Shown here piece after piece: positions 7,577-15,621 of a stretch of 36,598 nt of DNA. Source of the stretch: Flavobacteriia bacterium. GTDB taxonomy: Bacteria > Bacteroidota > Bacteroidia > Flavobacteriales_D > Crocinitomicaceae. Position 1 is the first letter of the stretch. Every line of letters begins with the position of its first letter. The DNA is taken from contig CANHQP010000037.1 in assembly GCA_947462925.1 (NCBI GenBank), positions 1 through 36,598 on the forward strand. Reading direction: 5' to 3'. A model generated the notes under the pieces. It made no database searches. It saw only the letters and a list, made by a program, of their open reading frames with translations, and had not been told where the DNA came from. The position numbers were made by a program, and so were the translations under genes.

Positions 7577-8941
7577 ATGGCTAAAATTAAATCGGCATTC
7601 TTTTGTCAAAACTGTGGTTATCAAACTCCTAAATGGCTTGGAAAATGTCCCTCTTGCTCAGAATGGAATACTTTTGTGGAGGAAATAGTAGAGAAAAACC
7701 TTTCTCAAGTGGTTGCTTTTTCGACCAATACTGGACGTACTGCCAAACCACAACCAATTCAAGACATAGAAAATAGAGGTCAAGAAAGAATTACGCTGTG
7801 CGATTCAGAATTAAACCGAGTGTTGGGAAATGGAATGGTCCCTGGTTCATTGATACTTTTTGGGGGTGAGCCTGGAATTGGAAAGTCCACCTTGATGCTA
7901 CAATTGGCGGTTTTAGAAAAAAACTTGCGTGTACTGTATGTATCTGGTGAGGAAAGTGATCAGCAAATTAAAATGCGCGCCGAAAGAATTGGTTTAGATA
8001 ACAAAGAATGTTTCATTCTTACAGAAACCAATCTGCAAAATATTTTTATGCAGGCGGAAGAGATTCAACCAAAACTTTTGGTAATTGATTCAATTCAAAC
8101 TTTGTACAGTAATCAAATAGAAAGCTCACCAGGAAGTATTTCTCAAGTTCGAGAATGTACTGCACAACTTTTGCGATATGCTAAACAAACGGATGTTCCT
8201 GTATTTTTGATTGGACACATCACCAAAGAAGGTGCATTGGCTGGACCTAAAGTGCTGGAACACATGGTTGATGTTGTTTTGCAGTTTGAAGGAGATAGAA
8301 ACCATGTTTACAGATTACTGCGAACCATAAAAAACCGTTTTGGGAGCACCAATGAGTTAGGAATTTATGAAATGTTAGGATCTGGCTTAAGACAAGTTGA
8401 AAATCCTTCAGAGATACTTATTACAAACACAGATGCAACGTTAAGTGGAATCTCAATTGCTTCGACTTTGGAAGGATTGAGACCCATTTTAATTGAAGTT
8501 CAAGCTTTAGTAAGTACCGCCGCCTATGGAACACCACAACGTTCATCGACAGGTTTTGATGCGCGAAGATTGAACATGCTTTTGGCAGTCATGGAAAAAA
8601 GGTGTGGATTCAAATTGGGCGCTAAAGATGTTTTTCTCAATATCGCTGGTGGCATTAGAGTAGACGATCCAGCAATCGATTTAGCTGTTGTTGCTGCAGT
8701 TTTATCTTCAAATGCTGATTTGCCGATTCCAAAAAACTTTTGTTTGGCAGCAGAAGTTGGACTTTCTGGAGAGGTGAGACCTGTCAATCGCATCGATCAG
8801 CGTATTTATGAAGCGGAAAAATTGGGTTTTGAAAAGATCATTATTTCTAAATTCAATAAAGGGATTGATCAGAAAAACTTCAAAATAGAATTAATAAAAT
8901 GTGGAAGAATCGATGAGGTGCTTCGCGCCTTATTTGGTTAA
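7577..8941 (+). CDS. radA: DNA repair protein RadA
   Basis: This ATPase acts in recombinational repair by driving branch migration of RecA-made intermediates. The 454-residue protein has the standard layout. An N-terminal C4 zinc finger uses Cys10, Cys13, Cys24 and Cys27. The RecA-like core has Walker A GEPGIGKS (97-104), Walker B LLVIDSIQT and the RadA signature KNRFG (252-256). The C-terminal Lon-protease-like domain (STGFDARRLNMLLAVMEKR, LNIAGGIRVDDPAIDLAVVAA) is the usual RadA tail; it has Ala-rich sequence where Lon has its catalytic Ser, so no protease activity is expected. The start is fixed by the promoter box 4 bases upstream. The L,D-transpeptidase gene starts 13 bases after the stop. 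Confidence 0.97.
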   Translation: MAKIKSAFFCQNCGYQTPKWLGKCPSCSEWNTFVEEIVEKNLSQVVAFSTNTGRTAKPQPIQDIENRGQERITLCDSELNRVLGNGMVPGSLILFGGEPGIGKSTLMLQLAVLEKNLRVLYVSGEESDQQIKMRAERIGLDNKECFILTETNLQNIFMQAEEIQPKLLVIDSIQTLYSNQIESSPGSISQVRECTAQLLRYAKQTDVPVFLIGHITKEGALAGPKVLEHMVDVVLQFEGDRNHVYRLLRTIKNRFGSTNELGIYEMLGSGLRQVENPSEILITNTDATLSGISIASTLEGLRPILIEVQALVSTAAYGTPQRSSTGFDARRLNMLLAVMEKRCGFKLGAKDVFLNIAGGIRVDDPAIDLAVVAAVLSSNADLPIPKNFCLAAEVGLSGEVRPVNRIDQRIYEAEKLGFEKIIISKFNKGIDQKNFKIELIKCGRIDEVLRALFG

Positions 8942-8954
8942 TAAGTTGGTTAAG

Positions 8955-9551
8955 ATGCGTATTATATTCATATTTAATTTATTGGTTCTCTGTGCCTGCA
9001 ACGCGCAAGTAAAGAATGACATTCATGTAATTCAAAATGAAAATTCGTCTTATCAAGTTGATTCATCCAAAACATTAAAAGAAATTGTTTCCTCGCGGAA
9101 AATTTCAAAAAAGGATTTAAAAATTCTTGTCAAAAAATCGGAAAGGGTGGTTGAAGTTTTGTACAAAGATGAGCTTTTAATAGCGTATCCTTGTGTATTA
9201 GGTTTTGACCCTATTGGTGATAAAATGCAAGAGGGAGATGGAAAAACTCCAGAAGGTCTATTTAAAATTAAAGCAATGTATCCGCATAGGTCTTGGTCCT
9301 ATTTTATTTGGTTTGATTATCCAAACGAAATTTCTTATCAAAGATTTAAGGAAAGAAAAGCCAACAAAACCATTTCGCAAGCGGCAGCAATTGGCGGACA
9401 AGTTGGATTTCACGGTGTGCCTGAAAAAAATGATGAAATTATAGAAAAAAAGATAGATTGGACTTTAGGTTGTATATCTTTGTCAACGAAAGATATTACA
9501 GATTTATATCAATCTATTGGACTTGAAACAACCATTGAAATACGCAAATAA
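8955..9551 (+). CDS. L,D-transpeptidase (YkuD domain), secreted or lipoprotein
   Basis: This protein is a predicted peptidoglycan-modifying enzyme forming L,D-linkages. From ATG 8955 it has 198 residues, and the N-terminus is a signal peptide ([18 protein letters not shown]). LCAC is a plausible lipobox, although cleavage after NAQ by signal peptidase I is also possible. The YkuD domain covers about residues 60-198: a strand start [19 protein letters not shown], then the catalytic motif with His153 ([10 protein letters not shown]) and Cys173 (LGCISLS). The framing G(x)…[11 protein letters not shown]…W(S)YFIWFDYPN is typical. An upstream in-frame ATG at 8901 lies inside radA and would spoil the signal peptide. 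It sits 13 bases after radA and 1 base before the carboxyltransferase gene, implying one transcript. Confidence 0.88.
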   Translation: MRIIFIFNLLVLCACNAQVKNDIHVIQNENSSYQVDSSKTLKEIVSSRKISKKDLKILVKKSERVVEVLYKDELLIAYPCVLGFDPIGDKMQEGDGKTPEGLFKIKAMYPHRSWSYFIWFDYPNEISYQRFKERKANKTISQAAAIGGQVGFHGVPEKNDEIIEKKIDWTLGCISLSTKDITDLYQSIGLETTIEIRK

Positions 9552-9552
9552 T

Positions 9553-11091
9553 ATGAATAGTAGCAATGAACTAATTGAACGCCGCAAAAAATCTCAGTTG
9601 GGAGGTGGACAAAATCGCATTGATCGTCAGCATCAGCAAGGGAAATTAACAGCTCGAGAACGTGTGATATTATTACTAGATGATAATACTTTTCAAGAAA
9701 TGGGAATGTTTATTGAACACCGTTCAACTTCTTTTGGATTAGATAAACAAACTTTTCCAGGTGATGGAGTGGTTACTGGTTATGGAAAAATTCACGGTCG
9801 TTTGGTGTACGTTTTTTCTCAGGATTTTACAGTTTTAGGTGGTTCTCTTTCTGAAACGCATGCGGAGAAAATTTGCAAAGTCATGGATTTGGCCCTTAAA
9901 AATGGGGCACCAGTGATTGGATTGAATGATTCTGGAGGTGCACGAATTCAAGAAGGAGTTGTTTCTTTGGCTGGTTATGCTGATATTTTTTACAGAAATA
10001 CACGTGCTTCAGGAGTGATTCCTCAAATTAGTGTTATCATGGGGCCTTGCGCTGGTGGTGCTGTTTACAGTCCTGCTTTGACTGATTTTATTTTCATGGT
10101 CGAAGATACTTCTTACATGTTTGTAACAGGTCCAAATGTAGTGAAAACAGTAACGCATGAAGAGGTTACGTCTGAAGATTTAGGAGGTGCTAAAACGCAT
10201 GCAGAAAAATCTGGAGTTACACATTTTACATCCGCAAATGATGTTCAGTGCTTGAAAGATGTGCGTGATTTGATGACTTACATGCCTCAAAATTATGGTG
10301 AATTAGCACCGACAACAAAGTTTGAATTTACAGCTTCAAAAACAGAAGCAATCAAAAATATTTTACCTGCAAACTCTACACTTCCTTACGATATTCGTTC
10401 GGTTTTAGATTGCATTGTAGATGACAACTCTTTCCGTGAAGTTCAAGAAGGTTTCGCGAAAAATATTGTTGTTGGCTTTGCACGTTTAGAAGGAAGAACG
10501 ATTGGAATTGTTGCCAATCAACCTGCTGCAATGGCCGGAGTTCTGGATATTGATGCTTCAAGAAAAGGTGGAAGATTTGTTCGTTTTTGCGACTGTTTCA
10601 ATATTCCTTTATTGGTGTTGGAAGATGTGCCAGGATTTTTGCCTGGAACGGATCAAGAATGGAAAGGAATTATCACACATGGAGCGAAATTACTTTACGC
10701 ATTCTCTGAGGCGACCGTACCAAGAGTGACTGTTATCACACGTAAAGCATATGGTGGCGCTTTTGATGTAATGAATTCTAAAAACATTGGCGCTGATTTA
10801 AATTTTGCTTGGCCAACAGCGGAAGTTGCCGTAATGGGTGCAAAAGGTGCGGCAGAAATTATTTTCAAAAAAGAAATTTCTGAAGCTTCAAATCCAGAGG
10901 AAAAATGGAAAGAAAAAGAAGCTGAATACGCTGAAATGTTTGCCAATCCTTATCGTGCAGCAGAAAGAGGTTTTGTTGATGACGTTATTTTACCAGAGGA
11001 AACCAGAACAAAATTGATTGCAGCATTCCAAATGCTAGAAAACAAGGCCGAAAGTTTACCTCAGAAAAAACATGGAAATATTCCATTATAG
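9553..11091 (+). CDS. Acyl-CoA carboxylase, carboxyltransferase (beta) subunit
   Basis: The 512-residue protein belongs to the PccB/MmdA carboxyltransferase family, which moves CO2 from carboxybiotin to an acyl-CoA such as propionyl-CoA. Both crotonase-like halves are present. The N half has the acyl-CoA site [19 protein letters not shown] and [18 protein letters not shown]. The C half has the biotin site [22 protein letters not shown] and [14 protein letters not shown]. The start is ATG 9553; an upstream in-frame TTG lies inside the transpeptidase gene. The spacing to that gene is 1 base, so translation may be coupled. No biotin carboxylase or biotin carrier gene is nearby. Propionyl-CoA is the likeliest substrate; methylmalonyl-CoA decarboxylase alpha or another acyl-CoA carboxylase is possible. 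Confidence 0.93.
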   Translation: MNSSNELIERRKKSQLGGGQNRIDRQHQQGKLTARERVILLLDDNTFQEMGMFIEHRSTSFGLDKQTFPGDGVVTGYGKIHGRLVYVFSQDFTVLGGSLSETHAEKICKVMDLALKNGAPVIGLNDSGGARIQEGVVSLAGYADIFYRNTRASGVIPQISVIMGPCAGGAVYSPALTDFIFMVEDTSYMFVTGPNVVKTVTHEEVTSEDLGGAKTHAEKSGVTHFTSANDVQCLKDVRDLMTYMPQNYGELAPTTKFEFTASKTEAIKNILPANSTLPYDIRSVLDCIVDDNSFREVQEGFAKNIVVGFARLEGRTIGIVANQPAAMAGVLDIDASRKGGRFVRFCDCFNIPLLVLEDVPGFLPGTDQEWKGIITHGAKLLYAFSEATVPRVTVITRKAYGGAFDVMNSKNIGADLNFAWPTAEVAVMGAKGAAEIIFKKEISEASNPEEKWKEKEAEYAEMFANPYRAAERGFVDDVILPEETRTKLIAAFQMLENKAESLPQKKHGNIPL

Positions 11092-11105
11092 TCTCTAAAT
11101 TACTT

Positions 11106-11145
11106 AAATGTTCAGCTAGTTAATAGTTGAACATTTTTGTTTTTA
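11106..11145 (+). terminator. Terminator after the carboxyltransferase gene
   Basis: AAATGTTCA (11106-11114) pairs with TGAACATTT (11128-11136) and is followed by a T-rich tail (TTGTTTTT). It lies 14 bases after the stop and separates this run from the sdh operon. Confidence 0.75.
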
Positions 11146-11290
11146 AGCTGTTTTAAATTTTAAAAAGAAGCAAATTAGTATCAACCAAAAAAATTCGCAA
11201 TTGAAGGAAACGGTATTTCAACAATGTAAGTTTCTCTATCTAAATTCAATCTAAATAACGATGGAGTTTAATTTGCTTTGCTGTAGCTGT

Positions 11291-11298
11291 TAAATTTG
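11291..11298 (+). promoter_or_regulatory. -7 promoter box for sdhC
   Basis: TAAATTTG matches TAnnTTTG, with TTTG at 11272-11275 upstream (15-base spacer, a little short for the usual -33). It predicts a leader of about 25-30 bases before the sdhC ATG at 11329. Confidence 0.5.
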
Positions 11299-11328
11299 TA
11301 GTGAATATTTTCAAATTTTCTATATAAA

Positions 11329-12186
11329 ATGAGTAAGTCAGTATTATTAAAATCCTCTTTAGCCAAAAAATATTGGATGGCTTTGACGGGGTTATTCTTG
11401 TGTACTTTCCTGATTGGACACCTTTTAGGAAACCTTCAATTGTTTGCCGGAGGAGAAGAAGGCAAGCGTGCGTTTAATGAGTATGGTTATTTCATGTCTC
11501 ACAATATTTTTATTAAAGTATTGTCCTACACGACTTACATCTCCATTTTATTTCACGCAATTGATGGATTTTTGTTAGCTTTTCAAAACAAAAAGGCTCG
11601 CCCAGTAAATTATGCTTACAGCAAACCAAGTGCAAACTCTGGTTTGGCTTCAAGAAGTATGGCTTTGTTAGGTAGTATCATTTTGATTTTCATTTGTACG
11701 CACATGGCAAACTTTTGGTGGAAAGCGAAGTATTCTTCTACACCAATGCCTTTGCATAGAGTAGAAGTAAGTGCGCCTGGAAGTGAGCAAAAACAATCGT
11801 TGTACTTAACTACAACTGGCAGCTTTTTGCCAACCGAAGGTTTGGTAATCAAACACGGAACTCAAATTTATGCACCAGAAGTTAACTTGAAAGTGGGTGA
11901 AGGTTATAAAGATTTACATTCCTTGACTGTTGCTTTTTTTGGTCATGATAAATCTGAAGAAGGATTTCCTGCAAATGAATTTGCATTGTTAGCAGTTGTT
12001 TTATATTCTCTAGCAATGTTGACACTTTCGTTCCACTTGTGGCATGGATTCTCTTCGGCATTTCAATCTTTAGGAGTTCGTCATCCAAAATATACACCAT
12101 TTATCCAAATGGTTGGAAAAGGTTTTGCGGTGCTCGTTCCTTTAGGGTTCGCTTCAATTCCGATTTTCTTATACTTTACGAGATAA
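11329..12186 (+). CDS. sdhC: Succinate dehydrogenase/fumarate reductase cytochrome b subunit
   Basis: This is the single membrane anchor of a B-type succinate:quinone oxidoreductase, carrying haem b and exchanging electrons with menaquinone. Five membrane segments are visible at about 16-39, 58-85, 110-132, 214-240 and 258-283. Candidate haem ligands are His31 (GHLLGN), His76, His125 (CTHMANFWW), His236 and His239 (FHLWHG). At 285 residues it is longer than the roughly 220-230-residue relatives I recall. The excess is a loop of about 80 residues between segments three and four (133-213), which by the known topology faces the periplasm. It is the first gene of the sdh operon, 27 bases before sdhA. 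Confidence 0.92.
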   Translation: MSKSVLLKSSLAKKYWMALTGLFLCTFLIGHLLGNLQLFAGGEEGKRAFNEYGYFMSHNIFIKVLSYTTYISILFHAIDGFLLAFQNKKARPVNYAYSKPSANSGLASRSMALLGSIILIFICTHMANFWWKAKYSSTPMPLHRVEVSAPGSEQKQSLYLTTTGSFLPTEGLVIKHGTQIYAPEVNLKVGEGYKDLHSLTVAFFGHDKSEEGFPANEFALLAVVLYSLAMLTLSFHLWHGFSSAFQSLGVRHPKYTPFIQMVGKGFAVLVPLGFASIPIFLYFTR

Positions 12187-12213
12187 TTTAGATCATTAAA
12201 AAATAGCTTCGAT

Positions 12214-14226
12214 ATGTCAATATTAGATTCAAAAATACCAGAAGGTCACATTTCAAAAAAATGGACCGATTATAAAGATCATTTAAAGCTTGTTGCACCA
12301 AATAACCGTCCTAAAATCGATGTTATCGTTGTGGGAACAGGGTTGGCTGGTTCTTCTGCAGCTGCTTCTTTAGGTGAAATGGGATACAATGTGAAAGCAT
12401 TTTGTTTTCAAGACTCTCCTCGCCGCGCGCATTCAATTGCTGCTCAAGGAGGAATTAATGCTGCGAAAAATTACCAAAATGATGGAGATTCAATTTTCCG
12501 TTTATTCTACGATACAATCAAAGGAGGAGATTACAGAGCACGTGAAGCAAATGTTCACCGTTTAGCTGAAGTTTCTGGAAATATTATCGACCAATGTGTG
12601 GCTCAAGGTGTTCCTTTTGCTCGTGAATATGGTGGATTATTAGATAACCGTTCCTTTGGTGGTACGCAAGTACAACGTACTTTTTATGCAGCAGGTCAAA
12701 CTGGACAACAATTGTTGTTGGGTGCATATTCTGCATTGTCTCGCCAAATTGGTTTGGGACGTGTGAAAATGTACAACCGTCATGAAATGTTGGACATTGT
12801 TAAAGTTGATGGAAAAGCAAGAGGAATTATCGCACGTAACTTGGTGACAGGTGAAATCGAGAGACATTCTGCTCATGCGGTTATTATCGCTTCAGGTGGA
12901 TATGGAAATGTATATTTCCTGTCAACAAATGCGATGGGAAGTAACGTAACTGCTGCTTGGAAAATTCATAAACAAGGTGCATTGTTTGCAAATCCTTGTT
13001 TTGTTCAAATTCACCCAACTTGTATTCCAGTTCATGGAACAAATCAAGCGAAGTTGACATTGATGTCTGAGTCTTTGCGTAATTCTGGTCGAATTTGGGT
13101 TCCTAAGAAAAAAGAAGATGCAGAAGCAATTAGAGCGGGGAAATTGAAACCAACTGCAATTGCAGAAGATGACAGAGATTATTTCTTAGAAAGAAGATAT
13201 CCAGCTTTTGGAAACTTGGTGCCTCGTGATGTAGCTTCACGTGCTGCTAAAGAAAGATGTGATGCAGGGTATGGAATCGAAGCAAATGATACAAACGAAG
13301 GTGTTTATTTGGATTTTTCTTCTGAAATTAAAAGTAAAGGTAGACAAGCTGCTTTTGCTGCTGGTAATCATAATCCAAGTGAAGAAGAGATTATCTCTTT
13401 AGGTAAAAAATGGGTAGAAAGTAAGTACGGGAATTTATTCCAAATGTATGAGAAAATCACCGATGAAAATCCTTACGAAACTCCAATGAAAATCTATCCA
13501 GCTGTGCACTATACAATGGGTGGTGTATGGGTTGATTATAACTTACAATCAACAATACCAGGTTGTTTCGTTGCTGGGGAAGCAAATTTCTCAGATCACG
13601 GCGCAAATAGATTAGGGGCTTCTGCCTTGATGCAAGGTTTAGCTGATGGATACTTTGTTTTACCATATACTGTTTCTGATTATTTGGCAAACGAAATTAG
13701 AACTGGAGCAATACCAACAAATACTCCGGAGTTCGATGAGGCTGAACAACGTGTGAACGACCAAATAAATAAATTCCTAAATACAAACGGGACAAAATCT
13801 GTTGATTATTACCACAAAAAATTAGGATTAATTATGTGGAATAAGGTGGGAATGGGCAGAAATGAGCAAGGTTTGAAGGAAGCCATTGCTGAAATCGCTC
13901 AATTGAAAGAAGAATTTCATCAAAATGTTTACGTTCCTGGGGCTTCCAATGAAATGAATCCACAATTGGAAAAAGCAATGAGAGTTGCTGATTTTATTGA
14001 ACTTGGACAATTGATGGCAATTGATGCATTGCAAAGAAAAGAATCATGCGGTGGTCATTTCCGTGAAGAGTATCAAGATGCTGAAGGAGAAACATTGAGA
14101 GATGATGAAAACTTCAAATTTGTTGGTGCTTGGGAATATAAAGGCGATGATATTAATAACGAAGAACTTCATAAGGAAGCATTGAATTATGAATTCATCA
14201 AAATTGCCGCAAGAAATTACAAGTGA
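12214..14226 (+). CDS. sdhA: Succinate dehydrogenase/fumarate reductase flavoprotein subunit
   Basis: This is the catalytic FAD subunit that interconverts succinate and fumarate. The 670-residue protein has the dinucleotide fold [19 protein letters not shown] (from residue 39) and the flavinylation segment [15 protein letters not shown], with His73 expected to carry the covalent FAD. The capping and active-site regions (HPTCIPVHG…[59 protein letters not shown]) are complete. Length and motifs match the B-type enzymes of Bacteroidota. In the usual order sdhB would follow directly; here a 466-base stretch holding a four-helix-bundle gene intervenes before sdhB. Confidence 0.97.
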   Translation: MSILDSKIPEGHISKKWTDYKDHLKLVAPNNRPKIDVIVVGTGLAGSSAAASLGEMGYNVKAFCFQDSPRRAHSIAAQGGINAAKNYQNDGDSIFRLFYDTIKGGDYRAREANVHRLAEVSGNIIDQCVAQGVPFAREYGGLLDNRSFGGTQVQRTFYAAGQTGQQLLLGAYSALSRQIGLGRVKMYNRHEMLDIVKVDGKARGIIARNLVTGEIERHSAHAVIIASGGYGNVYFLSTNAMGSNVTAAWKIHKQGALFANPCFVQIHPTCIPVHGTNQAKLTLMSESLRNSGRIWVPKKKEDAEAIRAGKLKPTAIAEDDRDYFLERRYPAFGNLVPRDVASRAAKERCDAGYGIEANDTNEGVYLDFSSEIKSKGRQAAFAAGNHNPSEEEIISLGKKWVESKYGNLFQMYEKITDENPYETPMKIYPAVHYTMGGVWVDYNLQSTIPGCFVAGEANFSDHGANRLGASALMQGLADGYFVLPYTVSDYLANEIRTGAIPTNTPEFDEAEQRVNDQINKFLNTNGTKSVDYYHKKLGLIMWNKVGMGRNEQGLKEAIAEIAQLKEEFHQNVYVPGASNEMNPQLEKAMRVADFIELGQLMAIDALQRKESCGGHFREEYQDAEGETLRDDENFKFVGAWEYKGDDINNEELHKEALNYEFIKIAARNYK

Positions 14227-14241
14227 TTTGGAAAAAATAGC

Positions 14242-14266
14242 ATTTAGGAAAAAGGCAATAGGAAAT
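14242..14266 (+). repeat. Left copy of the element's repeat unit
   Basis: ATTTAGGAAAAAGGCAA (14242-14258) is followed by TAGGAAAT, so the unit is AGGAAA-based and itself partly repeated. The ATG of the four-helix-bundle gene (14265) falls in the last bases of the repeat. The 17-bp part recurs in direct orientation at 14638-14654 with one mismatch, and 11 of 12 bases recur inverted at 14661-14672. Confidence 0.7.
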
Positions 14267-14633
14267 GGGGGAGATAAATTCATATAAAGAGTTATTAATT
14301 TGGCAAAAAGGAATGCAAATTGCTGAATTAACCTATTCTCTTGCCTCTGATTTTCCAAATGACGAAATCTATTCGCTAACGAATCAAGTTAAAAGATCAT
14401 GTGTATCAGTTCCTTCTAATATCGCTGAGGGTTATGGAAGAAGTTCAACTCTAAGTTATATGAATTTCATCAAAATTAGTCGAGGTTCGCTGTATGAACT
14501 GGAAACACAACTGATTTTAGCTAAAAGATTAAATTTCATTGCTAATGATACTTTGTATGATTCAATTATTAGTTTAATTGCGGAAGAAGGTAAAATGATA
14601 AACACACTATTGAATAAATTGAAAAGTAAATAA
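14265..14633 (+). CDS. Four-helix-bundle protein, S23/IVP family
   Basis: The 122-residue protein matches the family of four-helix-bundle proteins first known from 23S rRNA intervening sequences; the Avd accessory proteins of diversity-generating retroelements are structurally related. Family hallmarks are LLIWQKGMQIAELTYSL near the N-terminus, DEIYSLTNQVKRSCVSVPSNIAEGYGR in the middle, and FIKISRGSLYELETQLILAKRL followed by a last helix. Members form pentamers with a basic surface and may bind nucleic acid; the cellular role is unknown. No rRNA gene, reverse transcriptase or variable repeat is in the window. It lies 38 bases after sdhA and 59 bases before sdhB, inside their operon, and its start codon lies in a flanking repeat. 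Translation depends on operon read-through or on a promoter in the repeat. Confidence 0.9.
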   Translation: MGEINSYKELLIWQKGMQIAELTYSLASDFPNDEIYSLTNQVKRSCVSVPSNIAEGYGRSSTLSYMNFIKISRGSLYELETQLILAKRLNFIANDTLYDSIISLIAEEGKMINTLLNKLKSK

Positions 14634-14637
14634 TACT

Positions 14638-14675
14638 ATTTAGGAAAAGGGCAACCCTAATGCCTATTTCCTTAT
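14638..14675 (+). repeat. Right repeat: direct copy plus inverted copy
   Basis: ATTTAGGAAAAGGGCAA (14638-14654) is a direct copy of the left repeat with one mismatch. TGCCTATTTCCTTAT (14661-14675) is the inverted copy, so the two can also fold on each other (10 of 12 bases in the arms, short loop CCCTAA). The structure sits 18-55 bases before the sdhB ATG and could act as a weak hairpin in the sdh mRNA. Confidence 0.65.
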
Positions 14676-14692
14676 AACTAATAACAAAAAAT

Positions 14693-15460
14693 ATGGCATC
14701 AAAAAATATAAATATTAACCTTAAAATCTGGCGTCAAAAAAATGCCAATGCTAAAGGGAATATGGAAACGTATAAGTTAGATAACGTTTCTACAGATAGT
14801 TCATTTTTGGAAATGTTAGACCAATTAAATGAACAATTAATTAACGAGCGTAAGGAACCAATCGCTTTCGATCATGACTGTCGTGAGGGGATTTGTGGGA
14901 TGTGTTCGCTTTATATCAACGGAGAAGCTCATGGGCCTGATAGAGCAGTAACAACCTGTCAGTTACACATGCGTAAATTCAAAGATGGCGAAACAATTTA
15001 CGTTGAACCTTGGAGAGCGAAAGCTTTTCCTGTAATCAAGGATTTGGTTGTTGATAGAAGCGCATTTGATAGAATCCAACAAGCAGGAGGATTTGTCTCT
15101 GTAAACACTTCTGGAAGAACAATGGATGCGAACGCGATTCCAATTCCAAAACACGATGCAGATAAAGCTTTTGAAGCTGCTGCTTGTATTGGTTGTGGAG
15201 CTTGTGTAGCTTCATGCGTAAATGCATCAGCAATGCTTTTCGTATCTGCAAAAGTTTCTCAATTGGCTTTGTTACCACAAGGTAAAGTTGAAGCGAGAGA
15301 TAGAGTTTTAAACATGGTTAGAACAATGGATGAGGAAGGTTTCGGAAATTGCACAAACACAGGAGCTTGTGCCGTTGAATGTCCTAAAGAAATTTCTTTG
15401 GATAATATCGCTAGAATGAACCGCGAATTTTTAAAAGCAGCAATTACCTCTGAGGCTTAA
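14693..15460 (+). CDS. sdhB: Succinate dehydrogenase/fumarate reductase iron-sulfur subunit
   Basis: This is the electron-transfer subunit linking the flavoprotein to the cytochrome. The 255-residue protein has an N-terminal ferredoxin domain with the [2Fe-2S] cysteines in [18 protein letters not shown] and TTCQLH. The C-terminal domain has [11 protein letters not shown] and [14 protein letters not shown] for the [4Fe-4S] and [3Fe-4S] clusters. All cluster ligands are present and the length is normal for Bacteroidota. It is the last gene of the operon; a strong terminator follows. It is separated from sdhA by the repeat-flanked insert, so its transcription from the sdhC promoter must pass through that insert. 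Confidence 0.96.
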   Translation: MASKNININLKIWRQKNANAKGNMETYKLDNVSTDSSFLEMLDQLNEQLINERKEPIAFDHDCREGICGMCSLYINGEAHGPDRAVTTCQLHMRKFKDGETIYVEPWRAKAFPVIKDLVVDRSAFDRIQQAGGFVSVNTSGRTMDANAIPIPKHDADKAFEAAACIGCGACVASCVNASAMLFVSAKVSQLALLPQGKVEARDRVLNMVRTMDEEGFGNCTNTGACAVECPKEISLDNIARMNREFLKAAITSEA

Positions 15461-15481
15461 TTATTTTAGAATAAAACTTTT

Positions 15482-15508
15482 AAAGGTCACTTTCTAGTGA
15501 CCTTTTTT
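15482..15508 (+). terminator. Terminator of the sdh operon
   Basis: AAAGGTCACT (15482-15491) and AGTGACCTTT (15496-15505) form a perfect 10-bp stem with a 4-base loop, followed by T's (TTTTTTG). It lies 21 bases after the sdhB stop. Confidence 0.92.
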
Positions 15509-15591
15509 GTTTGCTATCATTCCAATTTACTTATTTCTTTGGCTATGTTAAATAATGAACATTAAAATTTCATTTTAAAAAAATGTTTTGT

Positions 15592-15599
15592 TACTTTTA
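15592..15599 (+). promoter_or_regulatory. Probable -7 box for the PA-domain protein gene
   Basis: TACTTTTA matches TAnnTTTG except the last base. It lies 22 bases before ATG 15622 and inside the longer open frame that begins at 15583, which argues for the internal start. Confidence 0.35.
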
Positions 15600-15621
15600 C
15601 CATTACAAACTCAAAAAAATT

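Larger units (their letters stand above)
14242..14675 (+). mobile_element. Candidate repeat-flanked insert carrying a four-helix-bundle gene
   Basis: The stretch between sdhA and sdhB consists of a short repeat, one small gene and the same repeat after the gene in both direct and inverted orientation. Flanking genes belong together in one enzyme complex, so the block looks inserted. No transposase is present and no target-site duplication can be fixed, although the AATA before each direct repeat (14236-14239, 14631-14635 region) is similar. A non-autonomous element or a domesticated gene cassette are the two readings. Confidence 0.45.

Noticed and set aside
8430..8941. Lon-type protease activity for the C-terminal part of RadA
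   Set aside because: This domain is the standard RadA tail and lacks the Lon catalytic serine context.
14265..14633. Reading the four-helix-bundle gene as a ribosomal protein or an rRNA intervening sequence
   Set aside because: No 23S rRNA is present anywhere in the window. The old name 'S23 ribosomal protein' is a historical misnomer for this family.
14242..14675. A diversity-generating retroelement
   Set aside because: There is an Avd-like protein, but no reverse transcriptase and no template/variable repeat pair with adenine-specific differences was seen.
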